Shown piece by piece: positions 26,474-35,040 of a stretch of DNA of 64,000 bases. A model generated the notes under the pieces. The model saw nothing but the letters and a program-made list of their open reading frames with translations. It was not told where the DNA came from and did not search any database. Where the stretch lies: positions 1,330,895 to 1,394,894 of the forward strand of contig NZ_WTUW01000002.1 of the NCBI RefSeq assembly GCF_009882915.1, given 5' to 3'. The translations under genes were made by a program, and so were the position numbers. Every line of letters starts with the position of its first letter. Position 1 is the first letter of the stretch. Source of the DNA: Sneathiella litorea (GTDB lineage: Bacteria; Pseudomonadota; Alphaproteobacteria; Sneathiellales; Sneathiellaceae).

Positions 26474-27406
26474 ATGACAAATATACCTTTTCTTGAAGTT
26501 GATTTACTGACCAAACGATATCCTTCGCCGGATGGGGGCGATCCCCTGACCGTTTTCGAAAATATCAACTTTGACATCTATAAGGGCGAGTTTGTTTGCA
26601 TTATCGGGCATTCTGGATGCGGAAAATCAACGATCATGAATGTCCTTGCCGGCTTGGATACCCCGACCAGTGGCGGTGTTACGATGGATGGAAAGGAGTT
26701 GTCTGGCCCAAGTCTCGACAGAGGCGTTGTGTTTCAGAACTACTCCCTGCTCCCATGGCTCTCAGCACTAAAGAATGTCATATTTGGTGTCAAGGCTCGA
26801 CATCCCGATTGGTCGAAGGAAAAAGTAAGGGAGCACTCCTATCACTACCTCGAACTTGTCGGCCTCGTAAATGGCGCGGAAAACCGCAAACCCTCGCAGC
26901 TATCCGGCGGCATGCGCCAGCGCGTTTCCATCGCACGGGCTTTTGCTATCCAGCCAAAATTGTTGTTGCTTGATGAACCATTTGGCGCATTGGATGCTCT
27001 TACCCGCGGTACTATTCAGGATGAACTGATCCGCATTTGGTCAGGATCTGATCAAACGGTTTTTATGATTACCCATGATGTTGATGAAGCCATTTTGCTG
27101 GCAGATCGTGTTCTGCTTATGACAAACGGCCCCTATGCAACAGTTGCCGAAAGCGTTGCAATTGACATTCCTCGTCCGAGGAGCCGCGCAGATATCATTC
27201 ATCATGACGGCTATTACAAGATACGAAATCATCTGGTGGAGTTTCTGGCAAAACGCTCAAAAGACTTGGCAGGCATTTCAAAAATTTCGGGGGGACAGAA
27301 TGATGATCCGCAACAGCCAAAAATCGTTCGGCCAGCCCTGGATGGAGTTTCTTCATCCGAGATAGATTCAGCTACCTCTCCAAATCTTTTGAAGGTCAAA
27401 GGGTAG
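26474..27406 (+). CDS. cynD: ABC ATPase of the cyanate transporter (NrtD/CynD type)
   Basis: 310 residues. Walker A GHSGCGKST, Q loop VFQNYSLLPW, signature LSGGMRQR, Walker B LLLLDEPF and the H-loop THDVDEA are all present. The ATG at 26474 follows AGGAG; an in-frame ATG at 26339 would overlap cynB by 127 nt. A 60-residue C-terminal tail after residue 250 lacks the NrtC-type binding domain, so it is of the short NrtD class. Confidence 0.92.
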   Translation: MTNIPFLEVDLLTKRYPSPDGGDPLTVFENINFDIYKGEFVCIIGHSGCGKSTIMNVLAGLDTPTSGGVTMDGKELSGPSLDRGVVFQNYSLLPWLSALKNVIFGVKARHPDWSKEKVREHSYHYLELVGLVNGAENRKPSQLSGGMRQRVSIARAFAIQPKLLLLDEPFGALDALTRGTIQDELIRIWSGSDQTVFMITHDVDEAILLADRVLLMTNGPYATVAESVAIDIPRPRSRADIIHHDGYYKIRNHLVEFLAKRSKDLAGISKISGGQNDDPQQPKIVRPALDGVSSSEIDSATSPNLLKVKG

Positions 27407-27434
27407 GCCATAATTTTACTGAAAGGACAAAAGA

Positions 27435-27875
27435 GTGAATAGAGCAGACGTTACCGAAATGATTATTGAGAAGAAGCGTAACAGTGGACTTACATGGGCC
27501 AGCATTGCCGAGGCAATTGGAATGTCGGAAGTATTCACGACATCAGCCTGCTTAGGAATGAACTCTTTTCCAAGAGACAAAGCAAATTCACTTGTTGAAG
27601 TATTGGGCCTTCCGCAAGACATCGCCGTGATACTGGCAGAATATCCGACGAAAACATTCCCCCAGACCATTCCGACGGACCCTTGCATTTATCGACTGTA
27701 TGAAATTGTCGGCGTGTATGGCGATACTATTAAGGAACTAATTCAAGAAAAAGGTGGAGATGGCATTATGAGCGCCATCGACTTTGACATGACCGTCGAA
27801 AAAGTTCCTTATGAAAAAGGGGATAGAATTGAGATAAAAATGACAGGAAAGTTCTTATCCTACAATCAATGGTAA
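27435..27875 (+). CDS. cynS: Cyanase (cyanate hydratase)
   Basis: 146 residues, normal cyanase length. The N-terminal helix-turn-helix-like domain and the C-terminal catalytic part are intact, with active-site Arg and Glu in DPCIYRLYEIVGVYG and Ser in GDGIMSAIDF. It converts cyanate and bicarbonate to ammonia and CO2 in a decameric enzyme. GTG start at 27435 follows GAAAGGA. Last gene of the sigma-54-controlled uptake operon, supporting nitrogen supply from external cyanate. Confidence 0.96.
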   Translation: MNRADVTEMIIEKKRNSGLTWASIAEAIGMSEVFTTSACLGMNSFPRDKANSLVEVLGLPQDIAVILAEYPTKTFPQTIPTDPCIYRLYEIVGVYGDTIKELIQEKGGDGIMSAIDFDMTVEKVPYEKGDRIEIKMTGKFLSYNQW

Positions 27876-28055
27876 CAACCAAGGACAACAAAAATTTTCG
27901 AAGCTCGCGTCAATTCAATCTGTCTTGCGACGTCCGCAGCTCTCGAAAAATGAAATAGCCAAGAATATTTAATCGAGATCCCAGCGGATAACTGCAAGAT
28001 GATTGGTGGAGCAACCCGCCACCATTTCACCTCTCTACCCGAGGCCCCGGCCCAA

Positions 28056-28110
28056 TCCACGCGGACTGAAAATCCGCGTGTTGGTGGCTCGTTGCCGCCC
28101 CTAGGTACTA
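28056..28110 (+). repeat. tRNA-Phe 3'-end remnant, copy 2
   Basis: Anticodon arm GCGGA-CTGAAAA-TCCGC is intact, extended by CAC/GTG; the T loop is altered (CTCGTTG) and the terminal ACCA is decayed to ACTA. Only the 3' part of a tRNA-Phe is present. Located between the cyanate operon and the next LysR gene. Confidence 0.75.
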
Positions 28111-28130
28111 TTTCTTCAAGATCCTCATTA

Positions 28131-28163
28131 CGCCAAACATAGACGAGGTCGTATTCGTCTGAC
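28131..28163 (-). repeat. 33-bp diverged repeat, copy 1 (encodes SDEYDLVYVW)
   Basis: 27 of 33 positions match 34966-34998. On the minus strand both copies encode SDEYDLV-x-VW, and two of the differences are synonymous (GAC/GAT, CTC/TTA), so both are relics of one coding sequence. Lies 21 bp from tRNA-Phe remnant copy 2. Confidence 0.6.
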
Positions 28164-28400
28164 AGCACCACTTCACCACTAATGGCAAGTAGCCCTAGTG
28201 GGTGGTTTAAAGCTCCTATGACTTCAACAATGAACGAAGAAGATTATCTCCGGTGATCTGTCTCAAGCTCCTTGAAAATACTATTGATCGTCACTTTGGA
28301 CCATGGGCGCGCCCTCTAGGTGACTTATCTCCCACCTGATGAGTTCGTCAGCAATGGGTTGCAGAGATATTTTCCCAGTGGTCTTTAGATCAAAGATCAC

Positions 28401-29315
28401 TTATGGAATTGCTCCGCTACCGGCCTGAGTCTTGAAGGTTTTAAGGCCCGTGGAAATATTGGTTCGTGCGAGCTCTTCCGCAATCATATCGCCCATAGCA
28501 TCAACCGCGGCGTTCTTGCTTTTACCGGCACGATACAGCACCAGATCCACGCTCGGTAATTTAGGAAAACTTTCCCCCTCCCCCAGTATCCGCATACCGT
28601 CGATGATGGAACTTTTGGCGATTGCACTCACGGCGAAACCGCTTAGAACGGCTGCCTGCAAACCTGCAATACTAGTGCTGACGAGTGAGACCTTCCATTT
28701 GCGACCTGTCGTTTCCAGCCCCGCAAGGGCAATATCACGAAATACGTTTCCTGTGGGCAACAACGCCAATGGAACGGGATTTTTATCATGCATCGACCGA
28801 TTTGCACCCGTGACCCATACCAACGGTTCCTGCGCCACCACTTGACCATCGCGAAACGCCCGCATGCCAGTAACCAGCGCAAGATCGATCTCCCCTTTCT
28901 CAAGTGATGCAATCAACGGGCTGGAAAGCTGCGTACGGATCTCTATTTCAACGTCCGGAAACGCCATGAAGAAACGCGAAAGTATCTCCGGCATGATATA
29001 GGCCGCATAAAGATCGGGCACACCGAGGACGACTCGGCCGCTTAGCTTGGGTGCCGCAATCCGAACCATGACTTCATTTTGCAGACTCATGATCGTGCGC
29101 GCGTAGCCGAGCAAGAGCTCACCATTGTTCGTGAGAACTAGCTTGCGGCCGACATTATTGAAGAGCGTTACATTCACAGCTTCCTCCAGACGCTTGATCT
29201 GGAGAGTCACTGCCGGCTGTGTGCGGCCGATCCGCCTCGCTGTTTCGGAGACACTGCCCGTTTCGACAAGGATGATAAAGGCCTGCAACAGGCGAAGGTC
29301 AATAGGTGGTTTCAT
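28401..29315 (-). CDS. LysR-family regulator
   Basis: 304 residues with the N-terminal helix-turn-helix (LQAFIILVETGSVSETARRIGRTQPAVTLQIKRL covers about residues 10-43) and an effector-binding domain. Divergent from the nitrate/sulfonate-type ABC operon that begins at 29439, which it probably regulates. The 123-bp intergenic region is A+T-rich with no single clear T-N11-A site. Confidence 0.9.
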   Translation of the reverse strand: MKPPIDLRLLQAFIILVETGSVSETARRIGRTQPAVTLQIKRLEEAVNVTLFNNVGRKLVLTNNGELLLGYARTIMSLQNEVMVRIAAPKLSGRVVLGVPDLYAAYIMPEILSRFFMAFPDVEIEIRTQLSSPLIASLEKGEIDLALVTGMRAFRDGQVVAQEPLVWVTGANRSMHDKNPVPLALLPTGNVFRDIALAGLETTGRKWKVSLVSTSIAGLQAAVLSGFAVSAIAKSSIIDGMRILGEGESFPKLPSVDLVLYRAGKSKNAAVDAMGDMIAEELARTNISTGLKTFKTQAGSGAIP

Positions 29316-29438
29316 GGATATATATTAATATTATTTATGAAAATAATTAAAACAATAAATTATCTAAATTGTGCGGCGCAGCATAAACTCACCTGATTAA
29401 AGCGGTATTACATAGCAACCACGATCCAGGAGATAAAT

Positions 29439-30404
29439 ATGCAAGGAAAAACCCGCCGTCATTTCATGCGTTTCGCATTGACAGCCGCCATCACTGCCTT
29501 TGCGGCACATGCTGCCGTTCCGGCAATGGCTGAAGACAAGGTTATTAAAGTCGGGACATTGAAACTCATCCACGGGATAACCCCCTATTTTTATCAAAAG
29601 TTCGCTCCTGAGGGCTACAAGATTGAAGTTGTTCCCTTTGAAAGCCCGACGGACGGCAAAAACGCCGTTGTCACAGGCACGGTCGATTTTGGTATTTATG
29701 GCTTAGCCGCCGCCACGTTGGGCGCTGCCGGCGGAGAGCCCGTAGTCGTTGTCGGCGCCGCCTGCAACCGCGGCATGGCGGTTGTATCGGGTATCGATTC
29801 AGATATCAACACCATCAAGGATCTTGCTGGAAAGAAGGTTGCCATCTGGCCGGGGTCTACACAGGAAGTTGTTATTCTTGACCGATTGGCTGCAGAAGGC
29901 ATGAGTATCAAGGATATCAAGCCGATCCGCGTTTCCTTCAGCGACATGGCGCCCGCGCTTGAGCGCGGTGATATCGACGCTTATGTAGGTGCGGAGCCCG
30001 GACCGGGCATTAGCCTTGCAAAAGGCGTTGGCAAGATTGTCGAGTATCCCTATTCGACGCCAACCGGGTCATTGAATATGGTATTAACGACCAGCCAGGA
30101 AAAAATAAACTCAGACCCTGATCTGGTGAATACTCTGCTCACCATCCATAGCAAGGCGACAGAGTACGCGATGAGCGATCGCGCCGCGTTTGTGGAAGTA
30201 GCCATGCAGAAACTTGGACAGCCTGAAGCCTCTATCGCCAAGGCGGCTCCGAATGTCGAGTTGACCTGGAAAATAGACGATCTGTTTTTGGAGCAGGCCC
30301 AATATTACGGAACACAGATGCTGGACAAAAAGCAGATCCGTGAGCTTCCTGACTACAACACATTTATCGTACCGGACTTCGTCAAGAAGATCCAGGCGAT
30401 GTGA
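29439..30404 (+). CDS. ABC substrate-binding protein (SsuA/NrtA/TauA-like)
   Basis: 321 residues with a Tat-like leader (KTRRHFMRFALTAA, cleavage near AMA-ED). The mature domain resembles NMT1/SsuA binding proteins: GTLKLIHGITPYFYQKFAPEG, VVPFESPTDGKNAVVTGTVDFGIYGL, and DIDAYVGAEPGPG. ATG follows GGAG. First gene of an operon with permease, ATPase and a formamidase-like hydrolase. The ligand is unknown; the hydrolase hints at an N-formyl or amide compound. Confidence 0.9.
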   Translation: MQGKTRRHFMRFALTAAITAFAAHAAVPAMAEDKVIKVGTLKLIHGITPYFYQKFAPEGYKIEVVPFESPTDGKNAVVTGTVDFGIYGLAAATLGAAGGEPVVVVGAACNRGMAVVSGIDSDINTIKDLAGKKVAIWPGSTQEVVILDRLAAEGMSIKDIKPIRVSFSDMAPALERGDIDAYVGAEPGPGISLAKGVGKIVEYPYSTPTGSLNMVLTTSQEKINSDPDLVNTLLTIHSKATEYAMSDRAAFVEVAMQKLGQPEASIAKAAPNVELTWKIDDLFLEQAQYYGTQMLDKKQIRELPDYNTFIVPDFVKKIQAM

Positions 30405-30412
30405 GCCATCTG

Positions 30413-31285
30413 ATGTCAAACGAAACACAGATTATGAGTAAAACAAATAGTGCCGTGTCCGGGGTTTCCACCCCGGCGCGGACCGCGCTTCTGACCTCCG
30501 TTATCAACCGCGCCAAAAAAATATTGATCGCAATTATTGTTCCTGTCGCACTGATCGGTTTCTGGTCGTTGATGGTAAGTTGGACTGGCACACGCCTGAT
30601 CCCCCCGCCAAGTGAGGTCGTTCTCATGATGTGGGATTTTACCTTCGGCGGCATTTATGACGATGCCTTCAGCGCCAGCTTACCAATTCATCTATGGGTC
30701 TCCCTACAACGCGTTTATGGCGGTTTCCTGCTAGCCGCGGTCATTGCCGTCCCGCTGGGCATCATGCTAGGTCGATTTGCCTGGCTTCGGGCCATGTTGG
30801 ATCCGACACTTGCTTTGCTCCGGCCCGTACCGGTCACAGCTTGGCTTCCTCTTTCGATGATCTTTTTTGGCCTAGGGCCAAGATCCGCCATTTTCCTGGT
30901 ATTTCTAGGTGCATTTTTTCCGATCCTACTGAACACGGTTTTCGGTGTGAAATCCGTTGATGAGAAATTGTTTGAAGCGGCCTCCATGCTTGGCTGTAAA
31001 GGCTCTCAATTATTCCGGTCTGTCGTCCTTCCTGCGGCCACGCCCAGCATCTTCAACGGTCTACGCCTTGGACATGGTTTCGCCTGGATCCTGATCGTCG
31101 TCGGAGAAATGACAGGCGTTCCCGAAGGACTCGGCGCCGTAATTATGGATGGCCGGACGCTATCGCGAACCGAGCTCGTTATCACCGGAATGATCGTCAT
31201 CGGCCTTGTTGGATTTCTCTCCGACCGGCTCATTATTATGCTTAACAACCGTCTTCTAAGATGGAGCCCACAACACCATGCCTAA
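30413..31285 (+). CDS. ABC permease (SsuC/TauC-like)
   Basis: About 290 residues, six predicted membrane helices, EAA-loop region EAASMLGCKGSQLFRSVVLPAATPSIFNGLRL. ATG at 30413 is chosen; a GTG at 30401 overlapping the previous stop and an ATG at 30434 are alternatives. A GC-rich hairpin at 30459-30476 lies within codons 16-22. Overlaps the next gene by 8 nt. Confidence 0.9.
   Translation: MSNETQIMSKTNSAVSGVSTPARTALLTSVINRAKKILIAIIVPVALIGFWSLMVSWTGTRLIPPPSEVVLMMWDFTFGGIYDDAFSASLPIHLWVSLQRVYGGFLLAAVIAVPLGIMLGRFAWLRAMLDPTLALLRPVPVTAWLPLSMIFFGLGPRSAIFLVFLGAFFPILLNTVFGVKSVDEKLFEAASMLGCKGSQLFRSVVLPAATPSIFNGLRLGHGFAWILIVVGEMTGVPEGLGAVIMDGRTLSRTELVITGMIVIGLVGFLSDRLIIMLNNRLLRWSPQHHA
30459..30476 (+). 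other. GC-rich hairpin just inside the permease gene after the binding protein
   Basis: Perfect CCGGGGT-TTCC-ACCCCGG stem-loop 55 nt after the binding-protein stop and inside the start of the permease coding sequence. No U-run. Probably a stability or attenuation structure. Confidence 0.5.
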
Positions 31286-32099
31286 AGTAAGTATCTCACG
31301 ACTGAAAAACGCACCGCCGATCCTGCGAGTTGCCGAGTTGAATAAAGTATTCAAGTCCACGGGTGGCGACACACAAGCGCTTGATAACATCAATCTGGAT
31401 ATTGAAAAAGGCGAGTTCATATGTCTTTTAGGTGCCTCCGGTTGCGGTAAATCGACCTTACTTCGGATTATTGCAGGGTTTGAAACCGCCACATCTGGAG
31501 AAGCCGCACTATATGGACGGACCATTGATGAACCGGGGCCCGATCGTGGCATCGTGTTTCAGGATTATGCGCTTTTTCCGTGGCTTACCGTATATGAGAA
31601 TATCTCTTTTGGACCCCGGCATCGTGGCCTGTCCAGCGAAGAGGTTCGTCACACTACTGAAAAATTCCTCAAAATGGTCGGGCTTACAGCCTTTTCCAAG
31701 CATTACCCAAGCCAGCTTTCCGGCGGCATGAAACAACGCGTCGCAATAGCAAGGGTACTTGCCAATGACACCGACGTTTTGTTGATGGACGAGCCATTCG
31801 GCGCCCTTGACGCGCTAACCCGCGCAAAGCTTCAGGAAGAACTTCTGGAGATTTGGGAACAAACGAACCTGACAGTTATTTTTGTTACACATTCTGTGGA
31901 AGAGGCTGTTGTCCTGGCAGACCGAATTGTCGTCATGAGCGCAAGCCCCGGTCGTATCGACAGCGATATTACGGTCGAACTACCGCGCCCACGCGATGTA
32001 TCTTCTGAACAATTTAATGCCCTTCGCCGAACAATAACGCAGAAGCTCAGCAGTAATTTGGGGGCTGTACGGCAAGCGAAATCAATAATTAGCGACTGA
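31278..32099 (+). CDS. ABC ATPase (SsuB/TauB-like)
   Basis: 273 residues with Walker A GASGCGKST, Q loop VFQDYALFPW, signature LSGGMKQR, Walker B LLMDEPF and THSVEEA. Overlaps the permease gene by 8 nt, so translation is coupled. Drives uptake with the two preceding proteins. Confidence 0.93.
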   Translation: MPKVSISRLKNAPPILRVAELNKVFKSTGGDTQALDNINLDIEKGEFICLLGASGCGKSTLLRIIAGFETATSGEAALYGRTIDEPGPDRGIVFQDYALFPWLTVYENISFGPRHRGLSSEEVRHTTEKFLKMVGLTAFSKHYPSQLSGGMKQRVAIARVLANDTDVLLMDEPFGALDALTRAKLQEELLEIWEQTNLTVIFVTHSVEEAVVLADRIVVMSASPGRIDSDITVELPRPRDVSSEQFNALRRTITQKLSSNLGAVRQAKSIISD

Positions 32100-32114
32100 A
32101 AATTGGATATAAAA

Positions 32115-32957
32115 ATGGTTTCACTTGAAGTCTATCGGGGAATGAACAAGGCGACTCTCGACGCAGCATATAACAACTCCGCTGCCGTTACAGAAAGCGC
32201 GAGTATGATCGCTGACTGGGAGAGGCGAGGCAAAATAGTACGGTCACAGCCGAACGCTCGTCTTGATATTGAGTACGGCCCCCGTCCCCGTAACAGAATT
32301 GATTATTTTGCCACGCAAAGAAAACATTCCCCGCTATTTGTCTTCATTCATGGGGGATACTGGCAACGCAACAGCAAGGAAACTTTCTCTTTCATTTCCG
32401 AAGGGCCTGTTGCCCATGGCATGAATGTCGCCGTTATTGGTTATACCCTGGCGCCAGACGCCAGCTTAACTGAAATCGTTGCAGAAACTCACGCAGCCCT
32501 TGATTTGCTATATGCACGTGCGACTGAATTGGAGTTCGATCCGACTAGCATACATGTCGGTGGCTGGTCAGCTGGCGGGCATCTCGCAGCAATCGCGGCA
32601 CACCATCCTCACGTAAAGGGCGTTCTGTCCATCAGTGGCATCTTTGATCTGGAGCCTATAGAGAAAACATACATCAACGAGAAAGTTCAACTTTCTCAAA
32701 ACGAGATCAAAACCCTTAGCCCAATCAAGAATATTTCCCCGAATGAAATTCCTTATTTGTTGTTTGTTGGAGGTAGCGAATTATCGGAATTACGACGGCA
32801 ATCAGAGATATTCTCAAGCGCCTTAAAGCAGGCGGGAATCCGCGCTAGTCTCATCATTCCCGACGACCTCAATCATTTCACGATCTTGGAGGAGATCGCA
32901 CGCCCGAACGGGACCCTATCGGTCGAATTAGAACGCATGGCTCTATCCCAAAAATAA
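32115..32957 (+). CDS. Alpha/beta hydrolase, arylformamidase-like
   Basis: 280 residues, similar to hormone-sensitive-lipase-type kynurenine formamidases. Oxyanion motif HGGYWQ, nucleophile GWSAGG, acid in GGSELSELRRQS, His in LNHFTI. Predicted to hydrolyse an N-formyl, carbamate or ester bond. ATG at 32115 is preferred (GGAT 7 nt upstream); TTG at 32103 is the alternative. It closes the ABC operon, so it probably acts on the imported compound. No kynurenine-pathway genes adjoin, so tryptophan catabolism is unlikely. Confidence 0.85.
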   Translation: MVSLEVYRGMNKATLDAAYNNSAAVTESASMIADWERRGKIVRSQPNARLDIEYGPRPRNRIDYFATQRKHSPLFVFIHGGYWQRNSKETFSFISEGPVAHGMNVAVIGYTLAPDASLTEIVAETHAALDLLYARATELEFDPTSIHVGGWSAGGHLAAIAAHHPHVKGVLSISGIFDLEPIEKTYINEKVQLSQNEIKTLSPIKNISPNEIPYLLFVGGSELSELRRQSEIFSSALKQAGIRASLIIPDDLNHFTILEEIARPNGTLSVELERMALSQK

Positions 32958-33002
32958 TAGAGAAAGTTCCCTGCTACCGTTGGGTGAACGCCGCCTCATT
33001 GC

Positions 33003-33037
33003 GCTTCGTCTTTGAATTTAACCGGCGAAGACGAAGC
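33003..33037. terminator. Bidirectional hairpin between convergent genes
   Basis: Perfect 10-bp arms GCTTCGTCTT/AAGACGAAGC, 15-nt loop, between the plus-strand hydrolase stop (32957) and the minus-strand dehydrogenase stop (33097). Confidence 0.6.
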
Positions 33038-33096
33038 ACATCCACATGCAGTATTCTTTTTCAGATTCACCGCTCCCTATCAATAAGCCCCAAGCC

Positions 33097-34233
33097 TTAA
33101 AGTGATACCAGCTTCGGATTCAACACGCAGCCCCCATTCACTTCCCCGGAAATTTTCGCATACATCGCGCGCTTGTAATCTTCCATGGTAAAGCTATGCG
33201 AAACAAAGGGCGTCAGGAGACCATCCGTTGCCCATTTAAAGATGCTTTCAAGACGAGGGACGCGTATGGAGGGATCTCGTCCAGAATGAATTACCATGGG
33301 CGATCCCATGACAAAAAGACCCTTCATCTGCATAATGTTTGTCGGCAACCGATCCGTATTGTCAGAGCCGCGCTTTCCGCCCCCTTTTGCTACTTTCGTA
33401 TTTTGGGCCCATCCGATGATTACCAATCTGCCACCAAAATCGAGCGATCGCATGGCCTCTTCTGAAACATCACCGCCGACGGTATCGAACACCACCTCAA
33501 CCCCACGCCCTCCGGTCAATGCCTTCACTTCTTCACGGAATTTCGGGATGCCCGCTTCACCGGGCCGGGGGGAAGTATTAATAACGTGATCGGCCCCGAA
33601 TTTTTTAACCTGCGCCAGCTTTTCATCGGATCGGCCGGTCGCAATTACTTTGGCGCCAAGAAGTTTTGCAACTTGTATTGCCGCCATCCCCGCGGCCCCT
33701 GAAGCTCCCGTGATAAGTACTGTTTCACCCGCTTGAAGCTTTGCACGGTTGATAAATGCGTAATAGGGTGTTTCATAATTCAGCAATAAGTTACATCCTT
33801 CATCAAATGAAAGATTCTCCGGCAACTTATGGACGCCGTATTCTGGCGCAATTGCAAAGGATTGCCATCCACCTTCTGCCTGATAAGCACTCTTGCTTCG
33901 AGGGCCTGTCACTAGAAAATCGCTCACAACCCTATCGCCTACAGCCAGTTTATTCACATCGACATCGCGACCAGTCGCAAGTATCACTCCGGAATATTCC
34001 ATCCCCGGCACACAAGGTAATGGCACCATTGTTTGGTACTGTCCGCTCAACATCAGTAAATCGATGAATGAAACCGATGCGCTACGAATGCCAACAATTA
34101 CTTCGTGAGGCTGAAGTTTTCCGACTTCAGGATTTGGGGCCGTTTCGAGCTTCAGATTGTTTTCTATCGCGTCTTCTCTATTCTCACCATATTGGCTGAG
34201 AACTAATTTTTGTCCTTGGTGCATCTCAGGCAT
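33097..34233 (-). CDS. Quinone-oxidoreductase-like MDR dehydrogenase
   Basis: 378 residues of the medium-chain dehydrogenase/reductase superfamily without structural or catalytic zinc Cys ligands, hence NADPH-dependent quinone/enoyl reductase-like. GroES-like fold at the N-terminus (VPGMEYSGVI), Rossmann motif TGASGAAGMAAIQVAK, then a loop RPGEAGIPKFREEVK that is longer than usual. Convergent with the ABC-formamidase operon. Substrate unknown. The 5' flank contains the IS6 wreck. Confidence 0.88.
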   Translation of the reverse strand: MPEMHQGQKLVLSQYGENREDAIENNLKLETAPNPEVGKLQPHEVIVGIRSASVSFIDLLMLSGQYQTMVPLPCVPGMEYSGVILATGRDVDVNKLAVGDRVVSDFLVTGPRSKSAYQAEGGWQSFAIAPEYGVHKLPENLSFDEGCNLLLNYETPYYAFINRAKLQAGETVLITGASGAAGMAAIQVAKLLGAKVIATGRSDEKLAQVKKFGADHVINTSPRPGEAGIPKFREEVKALTGGRGVEVVFDTVGGDVSEEAMRSLDFGGRLVIIGWAQNTKVAKGGGKRGSDNTDRLPTNIMQMKGLFVMGSPMVIHSGRDPSIRVPRLESIFKWATDGLLTPFVSHSFTMEDYKRAMYAKISGEVNGGCVLNPKLVSL

Positions 34234-34422
34234 TTCCTTTTTATTATTATTGAGCCCGCTGTTTCGCTATACGCATTTGTTTATGAATAGCGCAGGAAAA
34301 TGATTTTGTTTACTGTTAAAATGATGAGTCGTCATATAAATCGGCCGCACATATTCCGATTGCTAGCGGTTAGTTTGGGCGTCTGGACACCAAGGGCATT
34401 GTCAAAAGAAGTCGAAGATACT

Positions 34423-34922
34423 CGCGATTGGTGAGACCGGTTTGGTCAATTGTTTACGCGCGACATCCGAAAGAAACGGACCTATCCTTCTCGCAATTAT
34501 TCAAATTGGAAATGGCGCCATGATGAGGCCTTTGCGGTGATTAATGGCGAAACACATTATCTATGGTGTGCCGTCATCCATGGCTGCGCGGCCCAGCAAG
34601 CATTTGTTTTACTTTTGAAAACATATGACATACCCCATGTGTTCGTAACGGACGGATTACACTTATAACCCGCCGCAATGACGATATTTGGAAATGAGGC
34701 AATACCAGAAAAGGGCCGTTGATTGAGCTATCGCTGCGAAAACTCACATCTGCTGTTGTTCCAACGAAGAAATCAGCCGATGCTTCACTACAGCCGCTTG
34801 AGAAACTTACAGAAACTCGTCTCAATTCAAGCAACAGCCCATAGTCACTTCAACCATGAACGCCGCTTAACCAACCGAGAAGAATTCAGGCTTCAAAAAA
34901 ATACCGCACTAGCCGAGTGACA
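34423..34922 (+). pseudogene. IS6-family transposase remnant (middle and C-terminal parts)
   Basis: Broken reading frames reconstruct most of an IS6-type DDE transposase: WxDRFGQLFTRDIRKKR, then WRHDEAFAVINGETHYLWCAV, FVTDGL, SYRCENSH, NQPMLHYSRLRNLQKLVSIQA and HFNHERRLTNREEF. All three catalytic positions (D in HDE, D in VTD, E in CEN) can still be identified. Stops and frameshifts at 34429, 34667 and about 34712 and an internal deletion make it dead. No clear terminal repeats seen. This accounts for the 34234-35040 gap. Confidence 0.88.
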
Positions 34923-34965
34923 GCAGCTTAGTGCGGCATAATAGTGGCACCGTTATATCAATTTA

Positions 34966-34998
34966 TACCAAACAGAGACTAAGTCGTATTCATCTGAC
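34966..34998 (-). repeat. 33-bp diverged repeat, copy 2 (encodes SDEYDLVSVW)
   Basis: Matches 28131-28163 at 27 of 33 positions and encodes the same SDEYDLV on the minus strand before a stop. It lies just downstream of the IS6 wreck; GGCACCGTTA about 15-25 bp before it may be the residue of a tRNA 3' end. Confidence 0.6.
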
Positions 34999-35040
34999 TA
35001 CGCCTTGCTTGGATGTCGAACCTACAACAAGGCAATATCG

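Larger units (their letters stand above)
27876..28400. other. Degenerate intergenic region with tRNA and gene-end remnants
   Basis: No intact gene. Besides the tRNA-Phe fragment, the minus strand carries a broken reading frame ending in SDEYDLVYVW, related to a sequence at 34966-34998. A further minus-strand fragment near 28290-28395 reads VIFDLKTTGKISLQPIADEL before a stop and looks like an old gene end; its family is not recognised. Confidence 0.5.

Noticed and set aside
27866-28171. 101-codon minus-strand frame across the tRNA-Phe remnant
   Set aside because: It reads backwards through tRNA-derived sequence; only its first part (SDEYDLVYVW) appears to be a gene relic.
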